Assembly (NCBI GenBank): GCA_022824525.1
Contig: JAJDZT010000013.1
Coordinates: 1 to 56,084 of the forward strand
Reading direction: 5' to 3'
DNA from: Silicimonas sp.
GTDB lineage: Bacteria > Pseudomonadota > Alphaproteobacteria > Rhodobacterales > Rhodobacteraceae
Length of the DNA: 56,084 nt
Each line of letters starts with the position of its first letter. Positions within the stretch are counted from its first letter, which is position 1. The position numbers and the translations under genes are program-made. Shown here piece after piece: positions 34,182 to 43,006 of this stretch. The notes beneath the pieces are model-generated. The model made no database searches, was not told the DNA's origin, and saw nothing but the letters and a program-made list of their open reading frames with translations.

Positions 34182-34607
34182 ATGTCAGCCAAAGCCGGAG
34201 ATACCGTGCGCATACATTACACCGGCACTTTGGCCGATGGATCGACCTTCGACAGTTCTGAAGGTCGCGACCCCTTGGAGTTCAAGCTCGGTGCGGGGCA
34301 AGTGATCCCGGGATTTGACAAGGCCGTCACGGGCATGGACGTGGGCGACAGCCAAACGGTTGAGATCCCCTCGGACGACGCTTACGGGCCGGTCAACCCT
34401 GACGGACGGCAGAGTTTTCCGCGAGACAAGGTTCCCGAAAACATCCCCCTCGATATTGGTACACGGCTTCAACTCTCGGGGCCCCAGGGTCAGCCAATCA
34501 TGGTAACCGTGGCGGAAGTGACAGACGAGGAGGTCATTCTCGACGCAAACCATCCGTTGGCCGGCAAGGATTTGACCTTCAAGATCGAACTGGTGGAAAT
34601 CGTCTGA
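34182..34607 (+). CDS. FKBP-type peptidyl-prolyl isomerase, SlyD-like
   Basis: The 141-residue protein shows the FKBP core VRIHYTGTLADGSTFDSSEGRDPLEFKLGAGQVIPGFDKAV and MDVGDSQTVEIP, followed by an insert-in-flap domain (AYGPVNPDGRQSFPRDKVPENI) and the closing NHPLAGKDLTFKIELVEI, which are SlyD hallmarks. It lacks the long metal-binding His-rich tail of E. coli SlyD, as do many short homologues. It acts as a cytoplasmic folding catalyst and chaperone. The ribosome site is weak (AGAGAAAG). It is monocistronic or leads toward the nucleotidyltransferase 61 bp downstream. Confidence 0.93.
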   Translation: MSAKAGDTVRIHYTGTLADGSTFDSSEGRDPLEFKLGAGQVIPGFDKAVTGMDVGDSQTVEIPSDDAYGPVNPDGRQSFPRDKVPENIPLDIGTRLQLSGPQGQPIMVTVAEVTDEEVILDANHPLAGKDLTFKIELVEIV

Positions 34608-34668
34608 TCGAAACCGGACGCGCCCCGCGATCTGGACCGGACGGAGGTTTCGCGACAGGATACGGCCC

Positions 34669-35727
34669 ATGAAAACGGACGAGTTGAAAGCACTGACGGT
34701 CTCGCCAGAGGCCAGCCTTCGCGAAGCGATTGAAGCCATCGACCGATCCGGACGGCAAATCGCACTTGTCGTCGATGGCGCTGGCAAGCTTGTGGCGACA
34801 GTGACCGACGGCGACGTGCGGCGCGGCATCCTGAGAGGCGTCGACATCGACGGCCCCGTAGATCAAGTCATGCACCTGTCGCCGACCACGGTCACGGAAG
34901 GCGCGCCGGACGCCGAAACCCGGCGGCTCATTCGAGACAGGAAACTTCAGCACGTACCTGTTCTGGATCAGTCCGGGCATCTCGTGGATTTGGCCACGGT
35001 CGCCGACCTCTTTGGTGTAACTCCAAACAACACACGCGTCGTTCTGATGGCGGGCGGCCTTGGAACACGGCTCCGCCCGCTCACCGAGAACGTTCCCAAA
35101 CCGATGCTGCCTGTTGGGGGAAAGCCGATCCTTGAACAAATCATCGGGCTATTTGCCGATCAGGGTTTCTGGCGCATCTCGATTTCCGTCAACTATCGGC
35201 GCGAAATGGTGCGCGAGCATTTCGGCAGCGGCGAGGGCCTCGGCGTCGAGATCGATTACATCGAAGAAGACCAGCGCATGGGCACTGCAGGGGCTTTGTC
35301 GTTGTTGCCTGAAAAGCCAGACGAGCCATTCGTGGTCATGAACGGCGATGTTCTTGTCGCCCTCCAGTTTTCCGAACTTTTAGCCTATCACCGCGAGAAG
35401 GCTGCCTCCGGAACTCTGGTGGTCAGGGAGTATGAGCAGCAGGTGCCTTTCGGTGTCGTGCGTTCGAAAGACGGGCTGATGACGGGGATCGAGGAAAAGC
35501 CGGTCGAGCGGTACTTCGTGAATGCAGGCATCTACGTCTTGTCCCCGGAGGCACTCGATCACGTGACGCCGGGCGATCCGCTGGATATGCCCGACCTGTT
35601 GAGTGCCTTGTCCAACGACGGCAAGAACGTGGGCGTTTATCCTCTGCGTGATTACTGGCGTGACATTGGCCGCCTGGACGATCTTGAGGCCGCACGGTCC
35701 GAGTTCGACAGCGTGTTTCGCGGCTGA
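34669..35727 (+). CDS. Sugar-phosphate nucleotidyltransferase with N-terminal CBS pair
   Basis: The 352-residue protein joins two CBS domains (about residues 1-118; ALVVDGAGKLVATVTDGDVRRGI and HVPVLDQSGHLVDLATVADLF) to a nucleotidyltransferase domain with VVLMAGGLGTRLRPLTENVPKPMLPVGGKPI and the metal site VMNGDVL. The same build occurs in PtmE-type guanylyltransferases of legionaminic-acid pathways and in related capsule enzymes. CBS domains suggest allosteric control by an adenine nucleotide. It starts the second glycan locus; its stop overlaps the next ATG by 1 nt. Confidence 0.88.
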   Translation: MKTDELKALTVSPEASLREAIEAIDRSGRQIALVVDGAGKLVATVTDGDVRRGILRGVDIDGPVDQVMHLSPTTVTEGAPDAETRRLIRDRKLQHVPVLDQSGHLVDLATVADLFGVTPNNTRVVLMAGGLGTRLRPLTENVPKPMLPVGGKPILEQIIGLFADQGFWRISISVNYRREMVREHFGSGEGLGVEIDYIEEDQRMGTAGALSLLPEKPDEPFVVMNGDVLVALQFSELLAYHREKAASGTLVVREYEQQVPFGVVRSKDGLMTGIEEKPVERYFVNAGIYVLSPEALDHVTPGDPLDMPDLLSALSNDGKNVGVYPLRDYWRDIGRLDDLEAARSEFDSVFRG

Positions 35728-36560
35728 TGGCAAGCTTACCACAACTCACTTTCATACTCGGGCCGCAAACACGGGTCGCGCTGGCTCTAAACGCCCTCAT
35801 CCGAGAGAACCGGCAACACCTTGCTTCCAGGGGTGTGACGGTTGTGCCAAGTCGTCGTGCATCCCCGATGCTGCGTCGTGCGATAGATGATCGGCCAGAG
35901 GCCGAAAGACTGGCCGAGTTGGACGAGGGTACCAAACCACGCCCGGCCATTCTGTCGGCAATCAACATGTTTGGCCCGCCACATGCCGGGATGATGCGAA
36001 ATGAGCTGTTCCCGGACGCCGAGGTGAAACTCTCCGGACTTGCAAAGGTTGCGAATGGTGCGCGCGTCGTGCTGGCGATCGATCCGCTCCCGGCGTTCTT
36101 TCTCGCTGCTGAAAACACGGCTCTGGAGGAACGAGTGCTCCAAACCCCTTGGGAGGTTTTGTACGAGGTCAGCTGGTTCGATCTTGTCCGCGAAATCGTG
36201 GAGGTGTTGCCCGACGCGGATTTCCTGGTCTTGAGCGGGAAGGGCGTGGGCCGAAATCCTTCCGGGTTGGTAGATCGAATTCTTGGCGACGCTGCCAAGG
36301 ACATACCCAAGCCACACACCTTGTTGCGAAATCTGATTTCGGAAACCGGTCACGCGGTGTTGGACCGTATGCTCGCCCGTGGCGCGCCGGAACCAGCCAC
36401 GCTTGCCGACCTCTATCAGTCGTTTGCCCTCCTCCCTTCGACCTCGGAAGTGCAGGAGCGATTGGGAATTGACCGCGTAACCAGCGTACTTCTGCAGCAA
36501 CGCTTTGACGAAGATATCGAAAAGATCGCGTCTTTGCCGAAGGTCGAGGTGATTTCGTGA
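35727..36560 (+). CDS. Uncharacterised glycan-locus protein, degenerate P-loop sulfotransferase-like
   Basis: The 277-residue protein starts LTFILGPQTRVALALNALIRENRQHLASRGVTVVP, which resembles the opening of roseobacter sulfotransferase-like proteins (strand, loop, helix, then a 'GV' strand) but lacks the usual GAPKTGTTSL phosphate loop. The rest (LAIDPLPAFFLAAEN; DADFLVLSGKGVGRN) gives no catalytic motif I know. It is translationally coupled to the nucleotidyltransferase and followed after 16 nt by a GT2 gene, so a role in glycan assembly or modification is inferred from position only. Confidence 0.6.
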   Translation: MASLPQLTFILGPQTRVALALNALIRENRQHLASRGVTVVPSRRASPMLRRAIDDRPEAERLAELDEGTKPRPAILSAINMFGPPHAGMMRNELFPDAEVKLSGLAKVANGARVVLAIDPLPAFFLAAENTALEERVLQTPWEVLYEVSWFDLVREIVEVLPDADFLVLSGKGVGRNPSGLVDRILGDAAKDIPKPHTLLRNLISETGHAVLDRMLARGAPEPATLADLYQSFALLPSTSEVQERLGIDRVTSVLLQQRFDEDIEKIASLPKVEVIS

Positions 36561-36576
36561 AGCACGCCAAAACACG

Positions 36577-38730
36577 ATGCCGGTTCTGACACGACATATC
36601 AAATCGGTGACCTTCAAGGGTATTTCCTGCCTTGGCGCGGTAAGGCTGGAAGATCGCATCGTCGCCCACCTCTCGGCAGCCCAAAAGCCTGACGACGCTC
36701 GCGCCGCTTTTGGCTCGTCATTGCAGAAAATTGATGGTCATCGAAACACGTTGCGCGTCTCGTTGGACAAATCAGTTAAGATTGAGGCGCACCCGCCTGA
36801 GCTCGATCTGTTCTCGGGAAAAAATGTTCTTTTCGCTTTTCGAGACGGTGAAGCGAAAGAAGCTGTGGCCGATTGGCTTCAGTACCATATGGAGCGCGAG
36901 GGCGCGGATGCCGCGTTGATCTTCGATCGCTCTGCCCCGGATGAAAGAGGTTTCGCCGACGGACTTCAAAGCGATGCGCCCGTTCTTGTCGTGACAGCCG
37001 ATTATCCGCTGGGCCGTCCAGACGGTCCGGACCAAAGACATCCAAACTCCGCACCCGCCCATCCCAAGCGAATGACGGTGCCCGCCGATGCGTGGCATGG
37101 GCCAATCGTGGAGCATGGTGTCGCGGACCTGTTGAGGTTCCGTTTTCTTCTCAACGCGCGTGTGGTGGCGTTCCTGCAAATAGCCGATCTGGTCACATCC
37201 CAGTCGAGCGGCAAGACGGTTTTCGAAGCGGCCATGGAAACACCTGGACAAGCCGTGCCCATGAGGGGCGTGGAAATCTATCCGTGGCGCTTACGGCAGG
37301 GTCAGCCGGCCCCGCATTCGGACCACATCTCCAGCCGCAGAACCGAGCGTCGCCGCTTGATAAGCTGGGCGCTCGCTCTTGGGGCTGAAGGCCCGCGCTC
37401 GTTCTGGCGTCCGGTCCAGCCGATAGGGATAGACGCGGCTCCCGTTGATCCCGTCCCCTTCGTGCGAGCCATGGGCGTGAGATACCCCGGCGTTCCCGTC
37501 AACAAGCTCGTGCGCAAAGGAGACCTGCGGGAACAAAAGGTACTCCTCGACCTGATGAAACAGGCCTTTGAGGCCGAACCTATACGCCTCCCTTCTCCTG
37601 CATTCATCGAGCCGCGACCTTCCACCGCGCGGCTCACTGTCGTGACTGCGATGAAGAACGAGGGGCCCTTCATCTTGGACTGGGTCGCGCACAACCGTGC
37701 GATCGGTGTAGATCATATCCTCGTCTACACGAATGATTGTGACGACGGGACGGCCGAGTTGTTGGACGGGCTCCGCGATGCAGGCGTCACGCGTCGTGAC
37801 AATCCATATCGCGAGACCGGCAAGGTCCCGCAATACGCGGCCTTTCGAGCTGCTGAAAACGAAACGATTGTTCAGGACGCCGACTGGCTTCTTACGCTCG
37901 ATGTCGACGAATACCTGAACATCCACGCGGGGGAAGGCAGGCTAGACGATCTCTTCGCGGCCATGCCGGAGGCGCACTTGGTCTCGATACCGTGGCGCAT
38001 GTTTGGCAATGCCGACCACCACATGTTTCAGGATGCCCCGGTTAGCGAACGCTTTACGCGATGTGCGCCCGAATACGCGCCGCGCCCGCTGCAAGCCTGG
38101 GCCTTCAAAACACTCTATAGGAACGCGGGTCTCTTTCGGCGTCTCGGCGTGCACCGGCCCAAGGGTCTTGTGAAGGAAGTCCGCGAAACCCTCGTTTGGA
38201 TGGACGCCAATGGAACGCCGCTGCCGCCGGTTATCTGGGACAAGGCGTGGCGGATGAGCAAGGCGCAATGGGGCTACACCCATGCGACCGTGAACCACTA
38301 CGCCGTCCGCAGTGCCGAGAGCTTTCTCATCAAACGGGATCGCGGGAAAGTAAACCGAACCAAGCGAGAACAGGGTCTGGCCTACTGGTTTCGCATGAAC
38401 CACAACGCGGAAGAAGACCATTCAATTCAGAAGGTTGCGTCTCTTGTGTCGCGAGAAAAGAAAGCCCTGTTGGCATTGCCGGGCGTGGCCGAGGCACATG
38501 CCCATTCGGTCGCATGGCACAAGATGCGGATCGCCGAGTTGAAATCTGACCCCGAGTACCTGGATATCTTCGAGGAAATCACGTCGCCCCGCATGGAACG
38601 GTTGTCGCGCATGGCAACAAACTTCGGAGCGAACGTTCACCTCGTCGGGCCGCAGGTCATTCCTGACGAGATCGCCGAGCGCGATCCCTCAAACCCGTTC
38701 TTCTGGTCGGTGAAGCTTCCTTCGGCTTAA
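36577..38730 (+). CDS. Large GT2-type glycosyltransferase
   Basis: The 717-residue protein has an N-terminal region of about 340 residues without recognised motifs and a C-terminal glycosyltransferase 2-like domain (Glyco_tranf_2_4): LTVVTAMKNEGPFILDWVAHNRAIGVDHILVYTNDCDDGT, then LLTLDVDEYLNI, the DxD metal site, and IPWRMFGNADH. Homologues occur across roseobacter surface-glycan clusters. The N-terminal part may be a second, diverged transferase or a scaffold. Its stop overlaps the stop of the convergent lactonase gene by two bases. Confidence 0.82.
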   Translation: MPVLTRHIKSVTFKGISCLGAVRLEDRIVAHLSAAQKPDDARAAFGSSLQKIDGHRNTLRVSLDKSVKIEAHPPELDLFSGKNVLFAFRDGEAKEAVADWLQYHMEREGADAALIFDRSAPDERGFADGLQSDAPVLVVTADYPLGRPDGPDQRHPNSAPAHPKRMTVPADAWHGPIVEHGVADLLRFRFLLNARVVAFLQIADLVTSQSSGKTVFEAAMETPGQAVPMRGVEIYPWRLRQGQPAPHSDHISSRRTERRRLISWALALGAEGPRSFWRPVQPIGIDAAPVDPVPFVRAMGVRYPGVPVNKLVRKGDLREQKVLLDLMKQAFEAEPIRLPSPAFIEPRPSTARLTVVTAMKNEGPFILDWVAHNRAIGVDHILVYTNDCDDGTAELLDGLRDAGVTRRDNPYRETGKVPQYAAFRAAENETIVQDADWLLTLDVDEYLNIHAGEGRLDDLFAAMPEAHLVSIPWRMFGNADHHMFQDAPVSERFTRCAPEYAPRPLQAWAFKTLYRNAGLFRRLGVHRPKGLVKEVRETLVWMDANGTPLPPVIWDKAWRMSKAQWGYTHATVNHYAVRSAESFLIKRDRGKVNRTKREQGLAYWFRMNHNAEEDHSIQKVASLVSREKKALLALPGVAEAHAHSVAWHKMRIAELKSDPEYLDIFEEITSPRMERLSRMATNFGANVHLVGPQVIPDEIAERDPSNPFFWSVKLPSA

Positions 38731-39575
38731 AGCCGCACTCGATGCTCGGCTTGTCCGTGACCGGTTTCGGGTGCCGCGAATGTGGCACCGTGTGGCCTGC
38801 CATCATCCGGCATGTCGCGCGCTGCACTTGTACAGAAAAGCGTCGTCAGACCTGGGCCGCCAAAAGCAGGGCATGTGGTCTGGGGCGCCGCAAAGGCAAC
38901 CTCCTGCAGACGTGTTCCGTCCGGTGCGAAGGCGATGACTTTGCCAGCGTCGAACATCGCACACCAGACATTGCCAGCGGCATCCACGACTGCACCGTCC
39001 GGGTGCAGGGCCGGCTCCGAAAGGTCAACGAACACTTCGGGATCACCGTCCGGCCATCCGCGATCGGCTTCAAGCGGCTGCCGCATAATTCGATGATCGA
39101 CCGTGTCTGCAAAATAAGCGTGCTTGCGGTCCGGTGAAAAGCACATCGCGTTCGGGATGGAGATGCCGGGGTAAAGCGCTCGCAGTTCGCCCTTGTAATA
39201 GCGATAGATTGTACCTGCCTTGTGCACATGGTCCTTGGACATCATTCCAATCCAGAACCCGCCCCACGGGTCGGCGCGCCCGTCGTTTGACCGCGTGGAG
39301 ACGTCGTCAGGTTCCAGTCCCTCGACATCTTCGGACTTCTCATTCTCCAGGTTGAAAAGGAACAGTCGCGTCTCGGAGGCAATCAGCAGCGAACTGTCGT
39401 CAACCCAGCCTGCGGCTGAGACATGTTCGCCGAATTGAACCACGCGCGTCTTGCCGTTCTCCTGTGTGAGAAGTTGAAAGCGATTGATGTCGAACCAGAA
39501 AAATTGCTCGCGTTCGGGGTGCCAAAGCGGGCCTTCACCAAGCACGCAAGGTGTCGGATCATAGACTTCACTCAT
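38727..39575 (-). CDS. SMP-30/gluconolactonase-family lactonase
   Basis: The 282-residue six-bladed propeller protein has the family signatures [60 protein letters not shown] and [18 protein letters not shown], supplying Glu, Asn and Asp calcium/zinc ligands. These enzymes hydrolyse sugar-acid lactones. Together with the following KDPGal aldolase and KDGal kinase genes, galactono- or arabinono-lactone is a likely substrate. ATG 39575 overlaps the dgoA stop (ATGA). A longer frame upstream carries no conserved sequence. Confidence 0.9.
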   Translation of the reverse strand: MSEVYDPTPCVLGEGPLWHPEREQFFWFDINRFQLLTQENGKTRVVQFGEHVSAAGWVDDSSLLIASETRLFLFNLENEKSEDVEGLEPDDVSTRSNDGRADPWGGFWIGMMSKDHVHKAGTIYRYYKGELRALYPGISIPNAMCFSPDRKHAYFADTVDHRIMRQPLEADRGWPDGDPEVFVDLSEPALHPDGAVVDAAGNVWCAMFDAGKVIAFAPDGTRLQEVAFAAPQTTCPAFGGPGLTTLFCTSAARDMPDDGRPHGATFAAPETGHGQAEHRVRL

Positions 39576-40177
39576 GTCTCGCTTGCCTCCCATGCGGCAA
39601 CAGCTTCGGCAGCTCGGCTTGCTATTCCGCCGACATCGTCGCCAGGCTTGTACAGCCAGCTTCCCAGACCAAATCCGCTTGAACCGGCCTTTCGCCATTC
39701 CGCAAAATTCTCCGGACCGACGCCGCCAACCATGTAAACGCCGGTGGTGACAGGCAGGACAGCACGTACGGCCTTCAATCCCTCAAGTCCCATCTGGAAA
39801 GCAGGGAAAACTTTCAGTCCATCCGCCCCCGCTTTGAGTGCGGCGAAACACTCGGTCGGCGTGAGAACTCCCGGGAAGCTTTGCATATCCAAAGCCTTGG
39901 TGTGTTGAATGACATCCACGTCGCAGTTTGGCGAAACGACGAGGTCTCCGCCCGCATCCTTGACCGATTGCACATCGTCCGTCGTCAGCACCGTGCCTGC
40001 ACCGATCAAGGCGCTCGATCCGACGGCTTTTGCCATGCGCTCGATGGACACAAAGGGCGACGGTGAGTTCAGCGGCACTTCGATGCGGGTCATGCCTGCG
40101 GAGACCAGCGCTTCCGCAACAGGCACGGCTTCGTCGGGGTCGATGCCGCGCAGAATGGCAATCAAAGGCAGGCTCAT
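39572..40177 (-). CDS. dgoA: 2-dehydro-3-deoxy-6-phosphogalactonate aldolase
   Basis: The 201-residue class I aldolase has [21 protein letters not shown], the Glu in [17 protein letters not shown], and the Schiff-base Lys in [13 protein letters not shown]. The GTVLTTDDV and short PSP sequences are typical of DgoA rather than KDPG aldolase Eda. It splits KDPGal into pyruvate and glyceraldehyde-3-phosphate in the De Ley-Doudoroff pathway. It overlaps both neighbours by 4 nt (dgoK upstream, lactonase downstream), making a tight catabolic operon. No GntR/dgoR-like regulator is adjacent. Confidence 0.94.
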   Translation of the reverse strand: MSLPLIAILRGIDPDEAVPVAEALVSAGMTRIEVPLNSPSPFVSIERMAKAVGSSALIGAGTVLTTDDVQSVKDAGGDLVVSPNCDVDVIQHTKALDMQSFPGVLTPTECFAALKAGADGLKVFPAFQMGLEGLKAVRAVLPVTTGVYMVGGVGPENFAEWRKAGSSGFGLGSWLYKPGDDVGGIASRAAEAVAAWEASET

Positions 40178-41082
40178 ATCGTATCCTTCAACTTTTGATA
40201 GGCCGCCGTCAAACCGGCGAGTGTGGCGCGGGTCACGTCAGCCGTCTCGGGAAGTGCCCCTTCGGCTTCCAGCGCCTTCGCGTAAAGTGATGCAAGCCTT
40301 CCGGCGCCCAGAAGTGCCACGCGCTGTCCAAGCCAATAGGGCTTTGCGGCTGCCAATTCCGACCCGATCAGAAGTCCGGAAAGCCGCGCTTTCGCCGCTC
40401 CGGGCGACGTTGTCGAGACAAGACCTTCGGCACGCAGGGCAAAGAAGCGTCCCGCCAGAGCCTGTGGGTCTGCCATGCCCTTGCGGATTGCTGACAGAAA
40501 CGCGTCTTCGTCCCAAGCATCGTCCATCGAATGACGCAAAACGGATTGCTCGGACATCAGCGCGAACAACTCTCCGGTCATGTAGGTGCGGAAACTCACG
40601 ACCTCACCCGCCGAGATTTGAACCCACTTCGTATGGGTTCCCGGCAAACACAGAATGCCGTCAAAATCGGGAACGACAGCGAGATAGCCGGCAATTTGGG
40701 TTTCTTCGCCGCGCATTACGTCCGCGGGCGAAGTCTGAGAGAGGCCTGGCAGGATCGTCACGTCTATCCGGCTATCGGTCACTACCGGTTTGATAGGTGA
40801 TGCGCCAACGGGCGGGCAGGGCACTTCTGCATAGGGTGCTTCGATCCATCCTTGCCGTGCACCAACCATGCCGCAAGCGATCACCGGCATGCGTGCCATC
40901 CCCAGCCACGGCTCGATCAGTTTGAGGAGTGCAGGTTCAAAGTCATCGGGCTCAAGACTCCCCATGCCTTTGTCCGACCCGGCATCTGCCACGGGTGCGG
41001 TGCCCCGCATCGCCCATGCGCGCAGGTTCGATGTGCCCCAATCGACGGCAATCCAATCGGCAAATGTTGCTTGTCCGCTCAC
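40174..41082 (-). CDS. dgoK: 2-dehydro-3-deoxygalactonokinase
   Basis: The roughly 302-residue kinase belongs to the DgoK/ASKHA-like family: [16 protein letters not shown] (phosphate 1 loop), [22 protein letters not shown] and GLLIGSEL. It phosphorylates 2-keto-3-deoxygalactonate at C6, giving the substrate of DgoA. There is no ATG near the start; GTG 41082 (AGGA 12 nt before) or TTG 41094 both serve, and I favour GTG. It leads the dgoK-dgoA-lactonase operon, whose promoter should lie in the 84-bp gap before it. Confidence 0.92.
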   Translation of the reverse strand: MSGQATFADWIAVDWGTSNLRAWAMRGTAPVADAGSDKGMGSLEPDDFEPALLKLIEPWLGMARMPVIACGMVGARQGWIEAPYAEVPCPPVGASPIKPVVTDSRIDVTILPGLSQTSPADVMRGEETQIAGYLAVVPDFDGILCLPGTHTKWVQISAGEVVSFRTYMTGELFALMSEQSVLRHSMDDAWDEDAFLSAIRKGMADPQALAGRFFALRAEGLVSTTSPGAAKARLSGLLIGSELAAAKPYWLGQRVALLGAGRLASLYAKALEAEGALPETADVTRATLAGLTAAYQKLKDTI

Positions 41083-41166
41083 GCTACCGATCAATCCTGA
41101 AACGGCCTCGGAATCAAGGGTTCAGGCGCAGGGAAATGTGTACTTGCGACAAGATGAAGGGACCGT

Positions 41167-41526
41167 TCAGGTGCGTGGTGGTAGGGCGGCCTGCACTTTC
41201 TTGGTCAATCCGTTTCTCACGATGTCATACGAGACGCCCAGCCGATGGCGCAATTCGTCCTCGGCGCAGTCCTCCGGCAACAGCACCCAACTCTTGTGAA
41301 AGTACGGGGCCTTCACGCCTACACCCGCCTCGATCAGCATCTCCGCCGTTTCGATATCTGGCGTCTTCACCGCAATGCCCGGCGTCATTGATCCGATACA
41401 GGCAAACATCTTGCCGCCAATCTTCCACGCATCATGTCCGCCGCCCCATGGGTCGGACTTTTCGGCGCCGGGCAACTCCGAGCAGATGTCATCAATCGTG
41501 GTTCTGAATGCCGCATTCGAATTCAT
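41167..41526 (-). CDS. MmcQ/YjbR-family protein
   Basis: The 119-residue protein has the YjbR fold signatures: CSELPGAEKSDPWGGGHDAWKIGGKMFACIG and APYFHKSWVLLPE..AEDELRHRLGVSYDIVRNGL. The family has a CyaY-like/DNA-binding-like double-wing fold and no established biochemical role. ATG 41526 is preferred to the ATG three codons earlier. It stands between the dgo operon and ybeY; in many alphaproteobacteria phoH occupies this place before ybeY. Confidence 0.88.
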   Translation of the reverse strand: MNSNAAFRTTIDDICSELPGAEKSDPWGGGHDAWKIGGKMFACIGSMTPGIAVKTPDIETAEMLIEAGVGVKAPYFHKSWVLLPEDCAEDELRHRLGVSYDIVRNGLTKKVQAALPPRT

Positions 41527-41572
41527 GCACTGCATCCTAGTCTCTTTTCCGCGTCCGGTGTAGACCCCGAGA

Positions 41573-42058
41573 ATGAGCGTGGACGTCGTTATTGAGGATC
41601 AAAGGTGGCAGGATGCCGGGCTTCCCGGTTTGGCTGAGCGCGCAGTCAGCGCAACGCTCGCGCATCTGGGCCTCGATCCGACCGATTGGGATGTCACGGT
41701 GTTGGGAGCGGACGATACGCGCATCGCTGGATTGAACGCCGATTTTCGCGGCAAACCTCAGGCGACGAACGTGCTCTCCTGGCCTTCGGCCGAACGTGGT
41801 GCGGAAACAGCGGGAGCAACCCCTGACGCTCCTTCTGGAGACCCTGAATTAGGCGACCTGGCCCTCGCTTTTGAGACCTGTCAGCGGGAAGCTGCCGAGC
41901 AGGAAAAGCCACCAGAGCAACACTTTCTTCATCTTATCGTGCATGGAGTGCTGCATCTTTTGGGATACGATCATATCCGGGATGCAGACGGCGACTTGAT
42001 GGAATCGCATGAAATCGCAATACTTGCTGAACTTGGGGTGCCCAACCCCTATATGTAA
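41573..42058 (+). CDS. ybeY: Endoribonuclease YbeY, rRNA maturation factor
   Basis: The 161-residue protein carries the zinc motif HGVLHLLGYDH (about residues 124-134) that defines YbeY, preceded by ELGDLALAFET and VLSWPSAERG. YbeY takes part in 16S rRNA 3' end processing and ribosome quality control. An insert of acidic and proline-rich residues (about 72-95, ETAGATPDAPSGDPEL) lengthens the loop before the metal site, as in other rhodobacters. It is followed by corC and lnt on the same strand, the conserved order. Confidence 0.95.
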   Translation: MSVDVVIEDQRWQDAGLPGLAERAVSATLAHLGLDPTDWDVTVLGADDTRIAGLNADFRGKPQATNVLSWPSAERGAETAGATPDAPSGDPELGDLALAFETCQREAAEQEKPPEQHFLHLIVHGVLHLLGYDHIRDADGDLMESHEIAILAELGVPNPYM

Positions 42059-42107
42059 CCCATATTTGCTGCGGACAGATCGTGTCCGGTAACGATGGAA
42101 AGGATTG

Positions 42108-42989
42108 ATGGGCGAAACCGACGGGTCTTCTAGCGCAGCGCAGGGCGCGCGGATGGAAGACGAAAGCTCCGAGGGGTTATTGTCGCGCTGGTGGCGCGCC
42201 CTTGGAAATGGAAACGGCGAGGATGTCGGCACTGCACCCTTGGTGCATGGACCGGCTGCCATTCGTGGCCTTGCCAACCTGACGCGTCTTCGGGTCGAAG
42301 ACGTGATGATCCCCAGAGTAGAAATAGTCTCCGCGCCTGCCGACACAGGCCGCGACGATCTTTTGGAAGTATTCCGTCAAAGTGGTCTGACCCGACTTCC
42401 GATCTACAAGGAAACGCTGGACACTCCGCTTGGTCTTGTGCACCTCAAGGACTTTGCCTTGCGATACGGGTTCAATGGCGGGCAAACGGCAGAGTTCGAG
42501 CTCGAAGGTATGATGCGTCCGCTTCTGTTTGCGCCGCCATCCATGCCGATTGGGGTTCTCCTCCAAAAAATGCAGACCGACCGCATCCACATGGCCCTTG
42601 TCATCGACGAGTATGGCGGCGTCGACGGACTTGTCACGATCGAAGACCTGATTGAGCAGGTGATCGGCGAAATCGAGGACGAACACGATGTGGCCGAAGA
42701 TCAGCCATGGGTCGAGGAAGCGCCGGGGTGTTACCTCGCTCTGGCCCGCGCGTCAGTGAGTGAGTTCGAAGCACTGATCAACCAGCGTCTTGTGGAAGAA
42801 GAGGACATCGAAGAAATCGACACGCTTGGCGGTCTCGTTTTCATGCTCGCTGGTCGCGTTCCGGCGCGCGGCGAAGTCGTGAAGCATCCGGGTGGCATCG
42901 ATTTTGAAGTTGTCGACGCGGACCCCCGTCGGATCAAGAGGCTTCGGGTGCGCATGGGTGCAAGTCGCCGTCCACAAGCTGCAGAATGA
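42108..42989 (+). CDS. corC: CorC/HlyC-type CBS-domain protein
   Basis: The 293-residue protein has a CBS pair (RVEDVMIPRVEIVSAPADTGRDDLLEVFRQSGLTRLPIYKE, and FAPPSMPIGVLLQKMQ...MALVIDEYGGVDGLVTIEDLIEQVIGEIEDEHD) followed by a CorC_HlyC transporter-associated domain (YLALARASVSEFEALIN to EVVDADPRRIKRLRV). It has no membrane-spanning DUF21 domain, as usual for the CorC subtype. It is linked to magnesium/cobalt efflux and envelope stress. ATG 42108 is preferred to the TTG just before; AAAGGA is the ribosome site. Confidence 0.93.
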   Translation: MGETDGSSSAAQGARMEDESSEGLLSRWWRALGNGNGEDVGTAPLVHGPAAIRGLANLTRLRVEDVMIPRVEIVSAPADTGRDDLLEVFRQSGLTRLPIYKETLDTPLGLVHLKDFALRYGFNGGQTAEFELEGMMRPLLFAPPSMPIGVLLQKMQTDRIHMALVIDEYGGVDGLVTIEDLIEQVIGEIEDEHDVAEDQPWVEEAPGCYLALARASVSEFEALINQRLVEEEDIEEIDTLGGLVFMLAGRVPARGEVVKHPGGIDFEVVDADPRRIKRLRVRMGASRRPQAAE

Positions 42990-43006
42990 CGTGACCGGAC
43001 GGCCCG

